A program made the translations under genes and the position numbers. Of a DNA stretch of 64,000 nt, positions 9,481-17,655 are shown piece by piece (within the stretch, counting starts at the first letter, position 1; each line of letters starts with the position of its first letter). The stretch is from Curtobacterium pusillum (GTDB taxonomy: Bacteria > Actinomycetota > Actinomycetes > Actinomycetales > Microbacteriaceae), in contig NZ_VEIY01000004.1 in the NCBI RefSeq assembly GCF_007680845.1, positions 1 to 64,000 of the forward strand, read 5' to 3'. The notes under the pieces were generated by a model. The model saw only the letters and a list, made by a program, of their open reading frames with translations, did not search any database and was not told the origin of the DNA.

Positions 9481-10467
9481 GTGATCCCGCTCGACCGTGC
9501 CACGGAGACGTACCTGCGGCACATCGCGATCGAGCGGGGGTTCTCGCAGCACACGCTCTCCGCCTACCGACGCGACCTCGGGACCTTCGCGTCCTGGTTG
9601 GCGACGGCGCCGGCGGTCGACTCCGACGGCGCTGACCGTGCCGGTGGATCGGCGGTGCTCGACGACGTCGGGCGGATCGCACGTGCGGACCTCGCCGGTT
9701 TCGTCGACCACCTGACCACCCGCGCTGAGGGTGCCCTCGCGCCGCGGTCCGTCGCGCGGATGCTCAGCTCGGTGCGTTCGTTCACCGCCTTCGCGGCGGG
9801 GGAGGGCTGGCTGCAGCTCGATCCGGGGGCGTCCGTCCGTCCGCCGAAGGCACCGATGCGGCTGCCGAAGGCGATCTCGGTGCACGACATGGAACGGTTG
9901 CTCGCCGCCAGCGGTGGGACCGACGCCGACGACCCCGTGCAGCTGCGGGACCGGGCGCTCCTCGAGCTGCTCTACGCCACGGGGGCGCGGATCTCCGAGG
10001 CGGTCGGGCTGTCAGTGGACGACGTCACGACGCTGTCCGACACCGGTGAGGATCTCGCCGTGGTGAAGGTCACGGGCAAGGGGAACAAGCAGCGGATCGT
10101 GCCGCTCGGCAGCTACGCCCGGACGGCGATCGACGCGTACCTCGTGCGGGCGCGGCCGGTGTTCGCGGCACGTGGAGCATCGACGCCGGCGCTGTTCCTC
10201 GGGGCTCGGGGCGCTCGGCTGTCCCGGCAGAGCGCCTGGCTCGTGATCCAAGCGGCGGCAGAGCGGGCAGACCTCGCCGAGCACGTGTCGCCGCACACGT
10301 TCCGGCACTCGTTCGCGACGCACCTGCTCGAGGGCGGCGCTGACGTCCGGGTCGTGCAGGAGTTGCTCGGGCACGCGAGCGTGGCGACGACGCAGATCTA
10401 CACGATGGTCACGGCGGACATGCTCCGGGACGTGTACCAGACGGCGCACCCGAGGGCGCGGCGGTAA
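9481..10467 (+). CDS. xerD: Tyrosine site-specific recombinase XerD
   Basis: 328 aa. The N-terminal SAM-like core-binding domain covers about residues 5-110. The catalytic domain carries Arg in TGARISE, then HTFRHSFATHLLEGG (HxxR), GHAS and the nucleophile Tyr in TTQIYTMV. XerC/D act at dif to resolve chromosome dimers. The position after pyrG and Nudix matches Rv1701 (xerD), so this is the housekeeping recombinase and not a mobile-element integrase. The GTG at 9481 lies 6 nt after TAGCCT (9469-9474), so it is probably leaderless. Confidence 0.94.
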   Translation: MIPLDRATETYLRHIAIERGFSQHTLSAYRRDLGTFASWLATAPAVDSDGADRAGGSAVLDDVGRIARADLAGFVDHLTTRAEGALAPRSVARMLSSVRSFTAFAAGEGWLQLDPGASVRPPKAPMRLPKAISVHDMERLLAASGGTDADDPVQLRDRALLELLYATGARISEAVGLSVDDVTTLSDTGEDLAVVKVTGKGNKQRIVPLGSYARTAIDAYLVRARPVFAARGASTPALFLGARGARLSRQSAWLVIQAAAERADLAEHVSPHTFRHSFATHLLEGGADVRVVQELLGHASVATTQIYTMVTADMLRDVYQTAHPRARR

Positions 10468-10502
10468 GGGCGGCGCACCGGCTGGATGCCGATGCGCCGC
10501 CC
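10468..10502. terminator. bidirectional terminator after xerD
   Basis: GGGCGGCGCA (10468-10477) pairs exactly with TGCGCCGCCC (10493-10502) across a 15-nt loop. It lies between convergent xerD and the minus-strand small membrane gene. No T-tract. Confidence 0.7.
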
Positions 10503-10512
10503 GGGTCCTCGA

Positions 10513-10788
10513 TCAATGGCGCGCGCGTTCGCGCCGGCGGATGGCTTGCGCGCACCACAGCCCGATGAGCGCAGCCAGGAGTGCGAGCGCCGTGTTCCGC
10601 GCTTCTGCTGGGTCGAAGCCGTCGCGGGACAGGATGGCGACCGCGACGAGCCAGGCGACGATCGGCACCACGTTGAGGACCGTTCCGAGAACCCGCCCCG
10701 TGAGGACGCCTGCGACGCCGAACAGCAGGCCCGTACCGAGACCGATCAGGACGATCACGACCGTCAGCACTTGGGGAAGGTCGGCCAC
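10513..10788 (-). CDS. small membrane protein, unknown
   Basis: About 91 aa with two or three hydrophobic helices (for example VLTVVIVLIGLGTGLLFGVA) and a basic C-terminal end. Two GTG codons at 10791 and 10788 are possible starts, both inside the end of the upstream minus-strand gene, so translation is probably coupled. No clear ribosome site. No family recognised. Confidence 0.6.
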   Translation of the reverse strand: MADLPQVLTVVIVLIGLGTGLLFGVAGVLTGRVLGTVLNVVPIVAWLVAVAILSRDGFDPAEARNTALALLAALIGLWCAQAIRRRERARH

Positions 10789-11609
10789 CACGTCGCAACG
10801 ACTGGAGGAATCCCGGCGACGTGGACCTTGACGCACTTCCCACCGGCGAGTTGTGCGGCACTGAATGCTGCGAGTGAGGCGCACGTGATCGTCAAGGCGC
10901 GGAGTCCAGGGTGGGGCGCCTTCTGGAACACCGCCGCGCAGGAGGCGACCGTGCCGACGGCGCTCGCGCTCTCGGTGCGGTTCAGTGTTGCCGTCCAGTA
11001 ACCGGGGAACTGCGTGAAGGTGGGGTCAGCGACCACGGGGAACTGGGTCTCCGGCGTCGCCTCGACGATCTGGCGGAGCACCGTGCCGTGGATTTCGTAC
11101 CGAGTCGGGAGCGCACGGCCCGTAGAGTCCACCGCCCACGGGGCGTCGATGCCGGCGAGCAACTCGCCGTTCGGATCTCCGACACTCACCCGCCCGTCGG
11201 GCAGCAGGACAAGCTCCGAGCGTGGAGGAAGCTCCCATTCTGGTGGGTTTGCATCCGCTGACGGGAGCACTGCGGCGAGTCGGGTGGTCGTGCCGTCGAG
11301 CCGGTCTGCCGTGTAGGTCGTTCGGTGAGTCGTCGACCGACGCGCTTCGCCGGGACCTGCGACGACCAGCATCGCTGTCGTGCCGGCCCCGACCGTGACC
11401 TCCTGACCTGCGCGCAGAACGTCGACGTCGTACGGCACCGCGTCGTCTTGCAACCCCATCGCCACCTCCGCGGCTGCGACTGCTCGGACTGCGGCCGACG
11501 GATCCGAGCTAGCCCCAGCCGGTGCAGCGACCAAGGTCGAGCCGAGGACGGCGATGCTGACGACGCCGACGACCCACGCAGGGCGACGGTCCAGGAGGAG
11601 GTGCTTCAT
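10764..11609 (-). CDS. secreted hypothetical protein
   Basis: 281 aa with an N-terminal signal peptide (hydrophobic VVGVVSIAVLGSTLVAA, cleavage near APAGASS). The middle is a beta-rich extracellular region ending in TQFPVVADPTF. The FPVVADP segment is a phrase I recognise from many actinobacterial exported proteins of unknown function. After it comes a second hydrophobic, cysteine-containing section. A ribosome site GGGAA precedes the ATG. The small membrane gene overlaps its end. Function unknown. Confidence 0.7.
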   Translation of the reverse strand: MKHLLLDRRPAWVVGVVSIAVLGSTLVAAPAGASSDPSAAVRAVAAAEVAMGLQDDAVPYDVDVLRAGQEVTVGAGTTAMLVVAGPGEARRSTTHRTTYTADRLDGTTTRLAAVLPSADANPPEWELPPRSELVLLPDGRVSVGDPNGELLAGIDAPWAVDSTGRALPTRYEIHGTVLRQIVEATPETQFPVVADPTFTQFPGYWTATLNRTESASAVGTVASCAAVFQKAPHPGLRALTITCASLAAFSAAQLAGGKCVKVHVAGIPPVVATWWPTFPKC

Positions 11610-11688
11610 TGCGTTCCCAACCCGAGGCGACCATCGCCTCGTGCGGGAAACTCTGCCTCTGGTATTTTAGAACGTCAAGTACTTCCGG

Positions 11689-12132
11689 TCAGAACAAGTG
11701 GAACTGCGCGGACGCGGCCACCGCGCCCGTCGCCACCGCGAGGACCACGGCGCTCGCCGAAGCGCTGCGGGCGAGGACCCGCCAGCCGCCGGTCGCTCCG
11801 GGCTTCACGACGCCGAGCACCCCGACGAGCGCGCCGACCGCACTGCAGACACCCCACGGGTTCGCCACGACGGAGACTGCGGCGAAGAGGACGGCCAGGG
11901 AAGCGAAGGCGCTGAGCCGGTGCACGCTCCCGCCGGACGCCCACGAGCGGCTCCGGATGACGGTGGGCTGCACCGAGAACGACGGGCCCACGGGAGCGAC
12001 GACGACCGGTGACACCGGCTCCGCTCGGCTCGGGAGCGCCCGGGTCGCGGCACCCCAGGTACGCCCGTCCCACCAGCGCAGGCGACTGGCGTCCTGCGGG
12101 TCCGGGAACCAGCCGGCGGCCGGCAGCGTCAC
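11689..12132 (-). CDS. DUF2510 membrane protein
   Basis: 147 aa from a GTG with GAGGAG placed 5 nt upstream. An N-terminal DUF2510 motif is clear: AGWFPDP followed by LRWWDGRTW. After a linker there are about three to four membrane helices (LSAFASLAVLFAAVSVVA, GALVGVLGVV, ASAVVLAVATGAVAASA). DUF2510 is a short actinobacterial motif found on membrane and secreted proteins. Role unknown. Confidence 0.78.
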   Translation of the reverse strand: MTLPAAGWFPDPQDASRLRWWDGRTWGAATRALPSRAEPVSPVVVAPVGPSFSVQPTVIRSRSWASGGSVHRLSAFASLAVLFAAVSVVANPWGVCSAVGALVGVLGVVKPGATGGWRVLARSASASAVVLAVATGAVAASAQFHLF

Positions 12133-12258
12133 GGTGTGCTCCTCGAGGTGCGGGGGTAGATCGCACTCGACGCTACGGGAGCGGCGCGCCCGCCCACAGT
12201 CCCATCCCGGGTGTCGGCACAAGTGCGGACACCCGGACACCCCGGGAACGGTAGCGGG

Positions 12259-13290
12259 TCAGGCCGGGACCGGCGCCGCGTCCACCTCCGCGAACACGTC
12301 CTTCACCGCGGCGAGCAGCCGGACGTTGAAGTCGACCCCGAGCTGGTTCGGCACGGTGACGAGCACGGTGTCGGCGGCCCGGACGGCCTGGTCGGCGGCG
12401 AGCTCGGCGACGAGGTCCTCGGGCGACCCGATGTACGAGCGGCCGAACCGGGCGAGGCCGCCGTCGAGGTGCCCGACCTGGTCCTGCCCCTCGACCTGCG
12501 CGCGCACGCCGAAGTAGTGCCGGGACTCGTCGTCGATGATCGGGATGATGCTGCGCGACACGGAGACGCGCGGCGTGCGCTCCCAGCCCGACTCGGCCCA
12601 GACCCGGCGGAAGCGCTCGATCTGCTCGGCCTGCAGCTCGTCGAAGGGCACACCGGTGTCCTCGGTGAGGAGGGTCGACGACATGAGGTTCATGCCCTGC
12701 TCGGCGGTCCACTCGGCGGTGGCACGGGTGCCGGCACCCCACCAGATCCGGTCGCCGAGACCGTCGGAGAGCGGGAACACCGGCAGCGACCCGGCTGATC
12801 CGGTCATCTGGGGGTTGGCGTTCGCCATCGGTTCGCCGGCGATCGCGCGGCGGAACACGTTCGTGTGCGCCCGCGCCATGTCGCCGCCGTTCTCGTCGGA
12901 GGCGTCCGGCACGTAGCCGAACTGCTGGTAACCGGCGAGGGCGGTCTCGGGTGATCCCCGCGAGACGCCGAGCTGCAGTCGGCCGCCGGAGATGAGGTCG
13001 GCCGCTGCCGCCTCCTCGGCCATGTAGAGCGGGTTCTCGTACCGCATGTCGATCACGCCGGTGCCGATCTCGATGCGGCTGGTCCGGGCGGCGATCGCGG
13101 AGAGCAGCGGGAAGGGCGCGGCCTGCTGCGGCGCGAAGTGGTGCACGCGGAAGTACGCGCCGTCGACGCCCGCTTCCTCGGCGCCGACGGCGAGGTCGAT
13201 CGCCTGCACGAGGGCCTCGCGGCCGCTGCGCACCTTCGACCCGGGCACGTCTCGCCAGTGCCCGAAGGACAGGAACCCGATCTTCGTCAT
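12259..13290 (-). CDS. LLM-class flavin-dependent oxidoreductase
   Basis: 343 aa. This is a luciferase-like TIM barrel: N-terminal MTKIGFLSFGHW, then EIGTGVIDMRYENPLYMAEE and GGRLQLGVSRGSPE, motifs of the bacterial luciferase family that use reduced flavin. ENPL/EDPV-type members are usually single-component or depend on a separate flavin reductase; none is adjacent. Substrate unknown. A second paralogue lies at 23661-24680. Confidence 0.88.
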   Translation of the reverse strand: MTKIGFLSFGHWRDVPGSKVRSGREALVQAIDLAVGAEEAGVDGAYFRVHHFAPQQAAPFPLLSAIAARTSRIEIGTGVIDMRYENPLYMAEEAAAADLISGGRLQLGVSRGSPETALAGYQQFGYVPDASDENGGDMARAHTNVFRRAIAGEPMANANPQMTGSAGSLPVFPLSDGLGDRIWWGAGTRATAEWTAEQGMNLMSSTLLTEDTGVPFDELQAEQIERFRRVWAESGWERTPRVSVSRSIIPIIDDESRHYFGVRAQVEGQDQVGHLDGGLARFGRSYIGSPEDLVAELAADQAVRAADTVLVTVPNQLGVDFNVRLLAAVKDVFAEVDAAPVPA

Positions 13291-13346
13291 GTCGATACGA
13301 ACGCATCCGCAGCCGTGGCCATTCCGACCGGACTACGGTGTCCGGC

Positions 13347-13679
13347 ATGGAGGACCCCCGCGTGGCGCTCGTCGCCGAACGAGCCCGCAACGAGCGGCTC
13401 CTCGCCGACGTCGAGCGGAGCATGCAGGACGTCAGCGACGCCCGACTCGACGCGAACTCGGACGACGAGCACGACCCGGAGGGGGCGACCCTGGCGTGGG
13501 AGCGCGGCTCGCTCGGCGCGGTCCGGGACGCCGCCCGCGACCGGCTCCGGCTCGTGGACGCCGCGCTCGCGCGGCTCGACTCGGGGACCTACGGTCGGTG
13601 CGCCGTCGGCGGGGAACCGATCCCGGAGGCACGACTCGCCGCCGTCCCGTGGGCCGAGACGTGCGTCGCCCACGCGTGA
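13347..13679 (+). CDS. DksA/TraR-like protein with altered zinc finger
   Basis: 110 aa. A helical N-terminal half is followed by LDSGTYGRCAVGGEPIPEAR, the form of a DksA/TraR C-terminal finger. The usual four cysteines are reduced to two: C85-x2-G88 and C106-x2-H109. The fold may persist without zinc or with other ligands. The ATG at 13347 lies 7 nt after TACGGT (13334-13339) and no ribosome site is present, so the start is probably leaderless. A regulatory role is inferred only from family. Confidence 0.75.
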   Translation: MEDPRVALVAERARNERLLADVERSMQDVSDARLDANSDDEHDPEGATLAWERGSLGAVRDAARDRLRLVDAALARLDSGTYGRCAVGGEPIPEARLAAVPWAETCVAHA

Positions 13680-13708
13680 CGCGCCTCCAGACGGCCACCA
13701 CGTGACGG

Positions 13709-13746
13709 ACGGGAGGCGCGGGTCGACGCCGCCCCGCGCCTCCCGT
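13709..13746. terminator. hairpin of the GGGAGGCGCGG family
   Basis: ACGGGAGGCGCGGG (13709-13722) pairs with the arm ending at 13746 around a short loop. It lies directly after the DksA-like gene and before the next promoter. The upstream CACCACGTGACGG lead-in is shared with the pyrG copy. Confidence 0.75.
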
Positions 13747-13813
13747 GATGAACGCACCACACGTCCACCGCGTCCGCCGCGGATTCCCAGCCGCGCGCCC
13801 TAATTTGGCGCAC

Positions 13814-14257
13814 ATGGACGGCGACCCGAACGAGCGGACGGACGCGGTCGAACGCGCCGAACTGCCGCACCGTCGGTTCCAGTGGTTCCACGACGTGCGC
13901 GCCTGGATCCACGCACGCCCGCACGTGCACCTCTTCTACAAGGTGCTCGTCGGGATCGTCGGCGGGCTGGTCGTCGTGATCGGACTGATCCTCGTCCCGC
14001 TGCCCGGTCCCGGGTGGCTGGTGGTGTTCATCGGGCTGACGATCCTCGCGAGCGAGTTCCACTTCTTCCACCGGATCATCACGTGGCTCCGGGCGCAGCT
14101 GCACCGCTTCTGGGACTGGGCGAAGGCGCACGGGCCGCAGTGGCTCCGGAACGCGGCCGACCGCGGCAAGGCTGACGTCGACGCGGCGCACACCGGTGCT
14201 GCCCGGACGGTCGGCGTGCGTCGGCGGCGGGCGAAGCCGGCGCGACCCGGGCACTGA
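13814..14257 (+). CDS. PGPGW/TIGR02611-type membrane protein
   Basis: 147 aa. Two hydrophobic segments flank the signature LPGPGWLVVFIGLTILA (residues about 65-81), the PGPGW motif of this family. The N-terminus is polar and the C-terminus is basic. TAATTT (13801-13806) ends 7 nt before the ATG, so the transcript is probably leaderless. Function is not established for the family. Confidence 0.85.
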   Translation: MDGDPNERTDAVERAELPHRRFQWFHDVRAWIHARPHVHLFYKVLVGIVGGLVVVIGLILVPLPGPGWLVVFIGLTILASEFHFFHRIITWLRAQLHRFWDWAKAHGPQWLRNAADRGKADVDAAHTGAARTVGVRRRRAKPARPGH

Positions 14258-14279
14258 GCGACCTCGGGTCGGGTCCGTC

Positions 14280-15536
14280 CTACTCGGCGGAGGCGACCCG
14301 GATCGAGCCGGTGGCGGTGCGCTCGACGACCTCGGCGGCCTGCTCCTCGACCTCGGCGGCGTCCCGTGAGACGAGCTGCAGCACGAGGGCGACGGCCGCG
14401 GCGAGGACGATGAACGCCCCGTACCCGGCGATGACCGGCACGAGACCGATCGACGGCTCGAGCAGCCCGCCGACGACCGCGGGGACGCCGAAGGCCAGGT
14501 AGCTGACGACGTAGATCGTGGACAGGAGTCCGGCGCGGTGCGTGGGCGCCGCGGTGGCGAGGAGCATCCGCAGCGGTGCCTGGAACCCGGCGCCGAAGCC
14601 GACGCCGGCGATCGCGCTCCCGACCACGAGGCCGGGCAGGGAGTGCGCCATCACGAACGCGACGGTGACGATCGGGCCGAGCACGAGGGCGACGAGTCCG
14701 ACCAGGACCGCCCGGCGGGCGTCGACGCGCTGGATCGCGAGTCCGGTCAGCGCTCCGACGCCGGTCACGACGGCGATGAGGGCGCCGGCGGCGAAGTGGT
14801 TCGTGATGCCGAACACCGCGCCGAGCGCCGAGGGGACGAGCGACAGGAACATGCCGCCGAGCGCCCAGCTCGCGACGAGGGAGCCGGCGACGCTGCGGAA
14901 CAGGCGACGCGAGGTCCGGGGCACGCTGATGCGCGGGGCGAGGGAGCGGAGGGCGCCGGGACGCGGGGTGACGCGCTCGGGGACGACGACGAGCGCGATC
15001 ACCATGAGGACGAGCAGCGAGCCGAACAGCACGTACACGAGCTGCTCCGGCGCGGGACCCCACTCCACCAGGGCACCGCTCGACAGGGCCCCGGTGGCGA
15101 GGGCGATCGGCGGGATGACCCCGTTGAGGACGCCGGCGAGGGCGGGGTGCCGCTCGAGCGAGTTGTCGATGAGCGCGGCGCCGAGGGCCCCGATGAGCAG
15201 GCCGACGGAAACGCCCTGCACGATGCGGTCGACGATGAGCGCACCGACGCCGTCCGCGACCGCGAAGAGGCCGAGCGAGAGGGCGACGCCGAGGCCGCCG
15301 ACGACGAGCACGGGCTTCCGGCCGACGTGGTCGGAGAGCCGTCCGGCGACGAGCAGGCTCGCGAGGAGTCCGGCGACGTAGATCGCGAACACACCAGTGA
15401 GCATGAGCGGGGTGAGGTGCCACTCCGCGGCGTACACGGGGTAGATCGGCGACGGCACCGCCGACGAGGCGACCGACACGAGGAGCATCGCCGCGAGGAT
15501 CCAGAACCCCGCGACCGAGCGAGCTGACTGCGCCAT
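14280..15536 (-). CDS. MFS transporter (efflux type)
   Basis: 418 aa with about 12 membrane helices. The loop GRLSDHVGRKPVLV is the MFS motif A between helices 2 and 3. The ATG at 15536 has GGAAGGGG upstream. It diverges from an ArsR-type regulator, with two matching palindromes between them, so it is probably repressed by that protein. This arrangement is typical of drug or metabolite efflux. The C-terminal tail is acidic. Substrate unknown. Confidence 0.9.
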   Translation of the reverse strand: MAQSARSVAGFWILAAMLLVSVASSAVPSPIYPVYAAEWHLTPLMLTGVFAIYVAGLLASLLVAGRLSDHVGRKPVLVVGGLGVALSLGLFAVADGVGALIVDRIVQGVSVGLLIGALGAALIDNSLERHPALAGVLNGVIPPIALATGALSSGALVEWGPAPEQLVYVLFGSLLVLMVIALVVVPERVTPRPGALRSLAPRISVPRTSRRLFRSVAGSLVASWALGGMFLSLVPSALGAVFGITNHFAAGALIAVVTGVGALTGLAIQRVDARRAVLVGLVALVLGPIVTVAFVMAHSLPGLVVGSAIAGVGFGAGFQAPLRMLLATAAPTHRAGLLSTIYVVSYLAFGVPAVVGGLLEPSIGLVPVIAGYGAFIVLAAAVALVLQLVSRDAAEVEEQAAEVVERTATGSIRVASAE

Positions 15537-15571
15537 GAGCGCCCCTTCCGTCCGTGCGTCGAGCGACGCAG

Positions 15572-15622
15572 CTGTACGACTGCATTCGTACAGCACTTCA
15601 CTGTACGACGCAACTCGTACTA
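15572..15622. promoter_or_regulatory. pair of palindromic operators between MFS and ArsR-type regulator
   Basis: Site 1: CTGTACGA (15572-15579), 6-nt spacer, TCGTACAG (15586-15593), a perfect 8-6-8 palindrome. Site 2: CTGTACGA (15601-15608), 6-nt spacer, TCGTACTA (15615-15622), with the last base mismatched. The centres are 29 nt apart. Site 2 lies just upstream of the regulator's -10 (TACCGT, 15638-15643). Autoregulation and MFS repression are inferred. Confidence 0.7.
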
Positions 15623-15650
15623 AGGAGCGAACAGTGGTACCGTCCCCTGC

Positions 15651-16031
15651 ATGCCCGCGACCGTGGAAGCACCCGAACACCTGCCGCAGCCGTCCGTGGC
15701 GGAGATGGAGCTCCCCGTCGTGATGGACGCGCTGAGCGATCCCATCCGGCTCGCGATCATGCACCGCTACCTCGTCGACGCCGCCGGGGGGATCCGCAGT
15801 TGCGGATGGGTCGGCATCGACCGCCCGAAGTCCACGCTGACGCACCACTTCCGCGTGCTGCGCGAGGCTGGGCTGCTCGAACAGCACCAGGAGGGGCTCA
15901 CCCGCTCCAGCCGCGCGCGGATCGACGACGTGCAGCAGCGGTTCCCGGGCCTCCTCGACCTCGTGTTCGCGTGGGAGGTCCCGGCGGCGTTGATGCGCGC
16001 CGACCTCCGCGACGAGGGCGTCACGGCGTGA
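15651..16031 (+). CDS. ArsR-type helix-turn-helix regulator
   Basis: 126 aa. A winged helix-turn-helix covers about residues 22-95 (VMDALSDPIRLAIMHRYL, then KSTLTHHFRVLREAGL). No metal-binding cysteine cluster is evident, so the ligand is probably organic. The ATG is 7 nt after TACCGT (15638-15643): a leaderless start. It probably binds the two palindromes at 15572-15622 and controls both itself and the divergent MFS gene. The next gene overlaps its stop. Confidence 0.88.
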   Translation: MPATVEAPEHLPQPSVAEMELPVVMDALSDPIRLAIMHRYLVDAAGGIRSCGWVGIDRPKSTLTHHFRVLREAGLLEQHQEGLTRSSRARIDDVQQRFPGLLDLVFAWEVPAALMRADLRDEGVTA

Positions 16032-17608
16032 GCGCGGGCCACACCCTCCCGACGATCGTCACCGAGCCCGAGACCATCGGGGCGCTCGCCGCGGACCTGT
16101 CGGCGGCCGGCTTCACGGTCGACGGGGTCGAGGCGCTGTGGGGTGCCGAAGCCGCCGCTGCGCTGCACCGGGGGAACCGGATGGCCGCCGTCCGAGCGGC
16201 GCGCGGTCGTCTGACGGACCAGCTCGTGCCCCGGTACACGCTCGCCGGCCTCTTCCTGCTCGGGTTCCGGCAGTCCCGCAGCGCCGTGGAGACCGCCCTG
16301 CCGACGGTGGGCGTCGAAGCACTCGTGCGTGCAGGTCTGGTCCGGCTCGAGGACGCGCCGACCGAGCCGGACGTCGTGCCGCAGGTCGACCTCCGCCCCT
16401 ACGCGTTCGTCGACGACCTCGGCGCGGGCAGCTGGTGGATCGTCTCGGACCTCGGGGAGCTCGCGCTCGGCACGGCCCTCGGCGAGGAGCACGTCCTCGG
16501 CATCGGCGGTGCGTCCACGACGCTGTCGGGCCTGCAGGTCCCCGTGCCCGTCGCCCGTGTGCTCGACCTCGGTACCGGCTGCGGCATCCAGGCACTGCAC
16601 GCCCGGCGCTTCGCCGACGAGGTGGTCGCCACCGACATCTCCCAGCGCGCCCTCGACATCGCCCGGTTCAACGCGGCGCTCAACGGCGTCGACGGCATCG
16701 AGTTCCGGCTCGGCTCGCTGTTCGAACCGGTCGCGGGGGAGCGGTTCGACCGGATCGTCTCGAACCCGCCCTTCGTCATCACACCCCGCCGCGAGGGCGT
16801 CCCCTCGTACGAGTACCGCGACGGCGGGATGGTCGGGGACGCGCTCGTCGAGACCGTCCTGCGCGGCATCGCGGACCACCTCGAACCGGGCGGGACGGCA
16901 CAGCTGCTCGGCAACTGGGAGTGCCGCTGGGGGTCGGACGGCCTCGACCGCGTCCGCTCCTGGCTCGCCGACGCCGAACTGGACGTGTGGGTCGTCGAAC
17001 GCGAACGGCAGGACCCGCCCGCCTACGCCGAGACGTGGATCCGGGACGGCGGCACGAAGCCCGGCACGGCCGAGTTCGACGAGCTCGTCGACGCGTGGCT
17101 CGACGACTTCGCGTCGCGCCGAGTGACCGCGGTCGGTTTCGGCTACGTCGTGCTCCGTCGCGGTCGCGGTCGCGGTCGGACGGGAGGCGCGGCGCACCTC
17201 CGCCGCTTCGAGCGCGTCCCCGAGACGCTCGGGTCCAACCCCGCGGGGCTGGGTGCCACCGTCGCGCGCGTCCTCGACGCGGCCGCATGGCTCGCCGAGC
17301 ACGACGACACTGCGCTCGCCGCGGCACACCTCCGCGTCGCCGGGGACGTCACCGAGGAGCGCTACTACTGGCCGGGCAACGACGACCCGACGGTGATGAC
17401 CCTGGTGCAGGGCGGCGGGTTCGGACGCCGGGTGGACGCCGACACCGCGCTCGCCGCGTTCGTCGGCGCCTGCGACGGCGATCTCTCCGTGGCCGCCATC
17501 GTCGGCGCCCTCGCGCAGATCACGGGCGTCGAGGAGGCCGCGCTGGCCGCGGACCTGCTGCCCCGTGCCCGTGACCTGGTGCTCGACGGGCTGTTGCTGC
17601 CCGCGTGA
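16028..17608 (+). CDS. SAM-dependent methyltransferase (DUF7059/NPPF type)
   Basis: 526 aa, GTG overlapping the previous stop (GTGA). Residues of about 1-165 are a helical N-terminal domain. The methyltransferase core has VLDLGTGCGIQALHA and, about 70 residues later, IVSNPPFVITP; the NPPF motif marks enzymes that methylate an exocyclic nitrogen (PrmC/RlmF-like). A linker GRGRGRTGGAAH leads to a C-terminal helical domain. The three-part layout matches actinobacterial proteins annotated with DUF7059 (recalled, not searched). The linker is encoded by a half copy of the dispersed repeat. Substrate unknown, perhaps rRNA or protein. Confidence 0.85.
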   Translation: MSAGHTLPTIVTEPETIGALAADLSAAGFTVDGVEALWGAEAAAALHRGNRMAAVRAARGRLTDQLVPRYTLAGLFLLGFRQSRSAVETALPTVGVEALVRAGLVRLEDAPTEPDVVPQVDLRPYAFVDDLGAGSWWIVSDLGELALGTALGEEHVLGIGGASTTLSGLQVPVPVARVLDLGTGCGIQALHARRFADEVVATDISQRALDIARFNAALNGVDGIEFRLGSLFEPVAGERFDRIVSNPPFVITPRREGVPSYEYRDGGMVGDALVETVLRGIADHLEPGGTAQLLGNWECRWGSDGLDRVRSWLADAELDVWVVERERQDPPAYAETWIRDGGTKPGTAEFDELVDAWLDDFASRRVTAVGFGYVVLRRGRGRGRTGGAAHLRRFERVPETLGSNPAGLGATVARVLDAAAWLAEHDDTALAAAHLRVAGDVTEERYYWPGNDDPTVMTLVQGGGFGRRVDADTALAAFVGACDGDLSVAAIVGALAQITGVEEAALAADLLPRARDLVLDGLLLPA

Positions 17609-17617
17609 GGCGAGCCG

Positions 17618-17652
17618 CGCCTCCCGTCCGCCCCGCCGACCCGCGGGAGGCG
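17618..17652. terminator. bidirectional hairpin between convergent genes
   Basis: CGCCTCCCG (17618-17626) pairs with CGGGAGGCG (17644-17652). It is a member of the dispersed repeat family and sits between the methyltransferase and the minus-strand epimerase. Confidence 0.7.
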
Positions 17653-17655
17653 TGC

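Noticed and set aside
9481..10467. XerD-type recombinase as a sign of an integrated element
   Set aside because: It sits in the conserved pyrG-Nudix-xerD order, so it is the chromosomal dimer-resolution enzyme.
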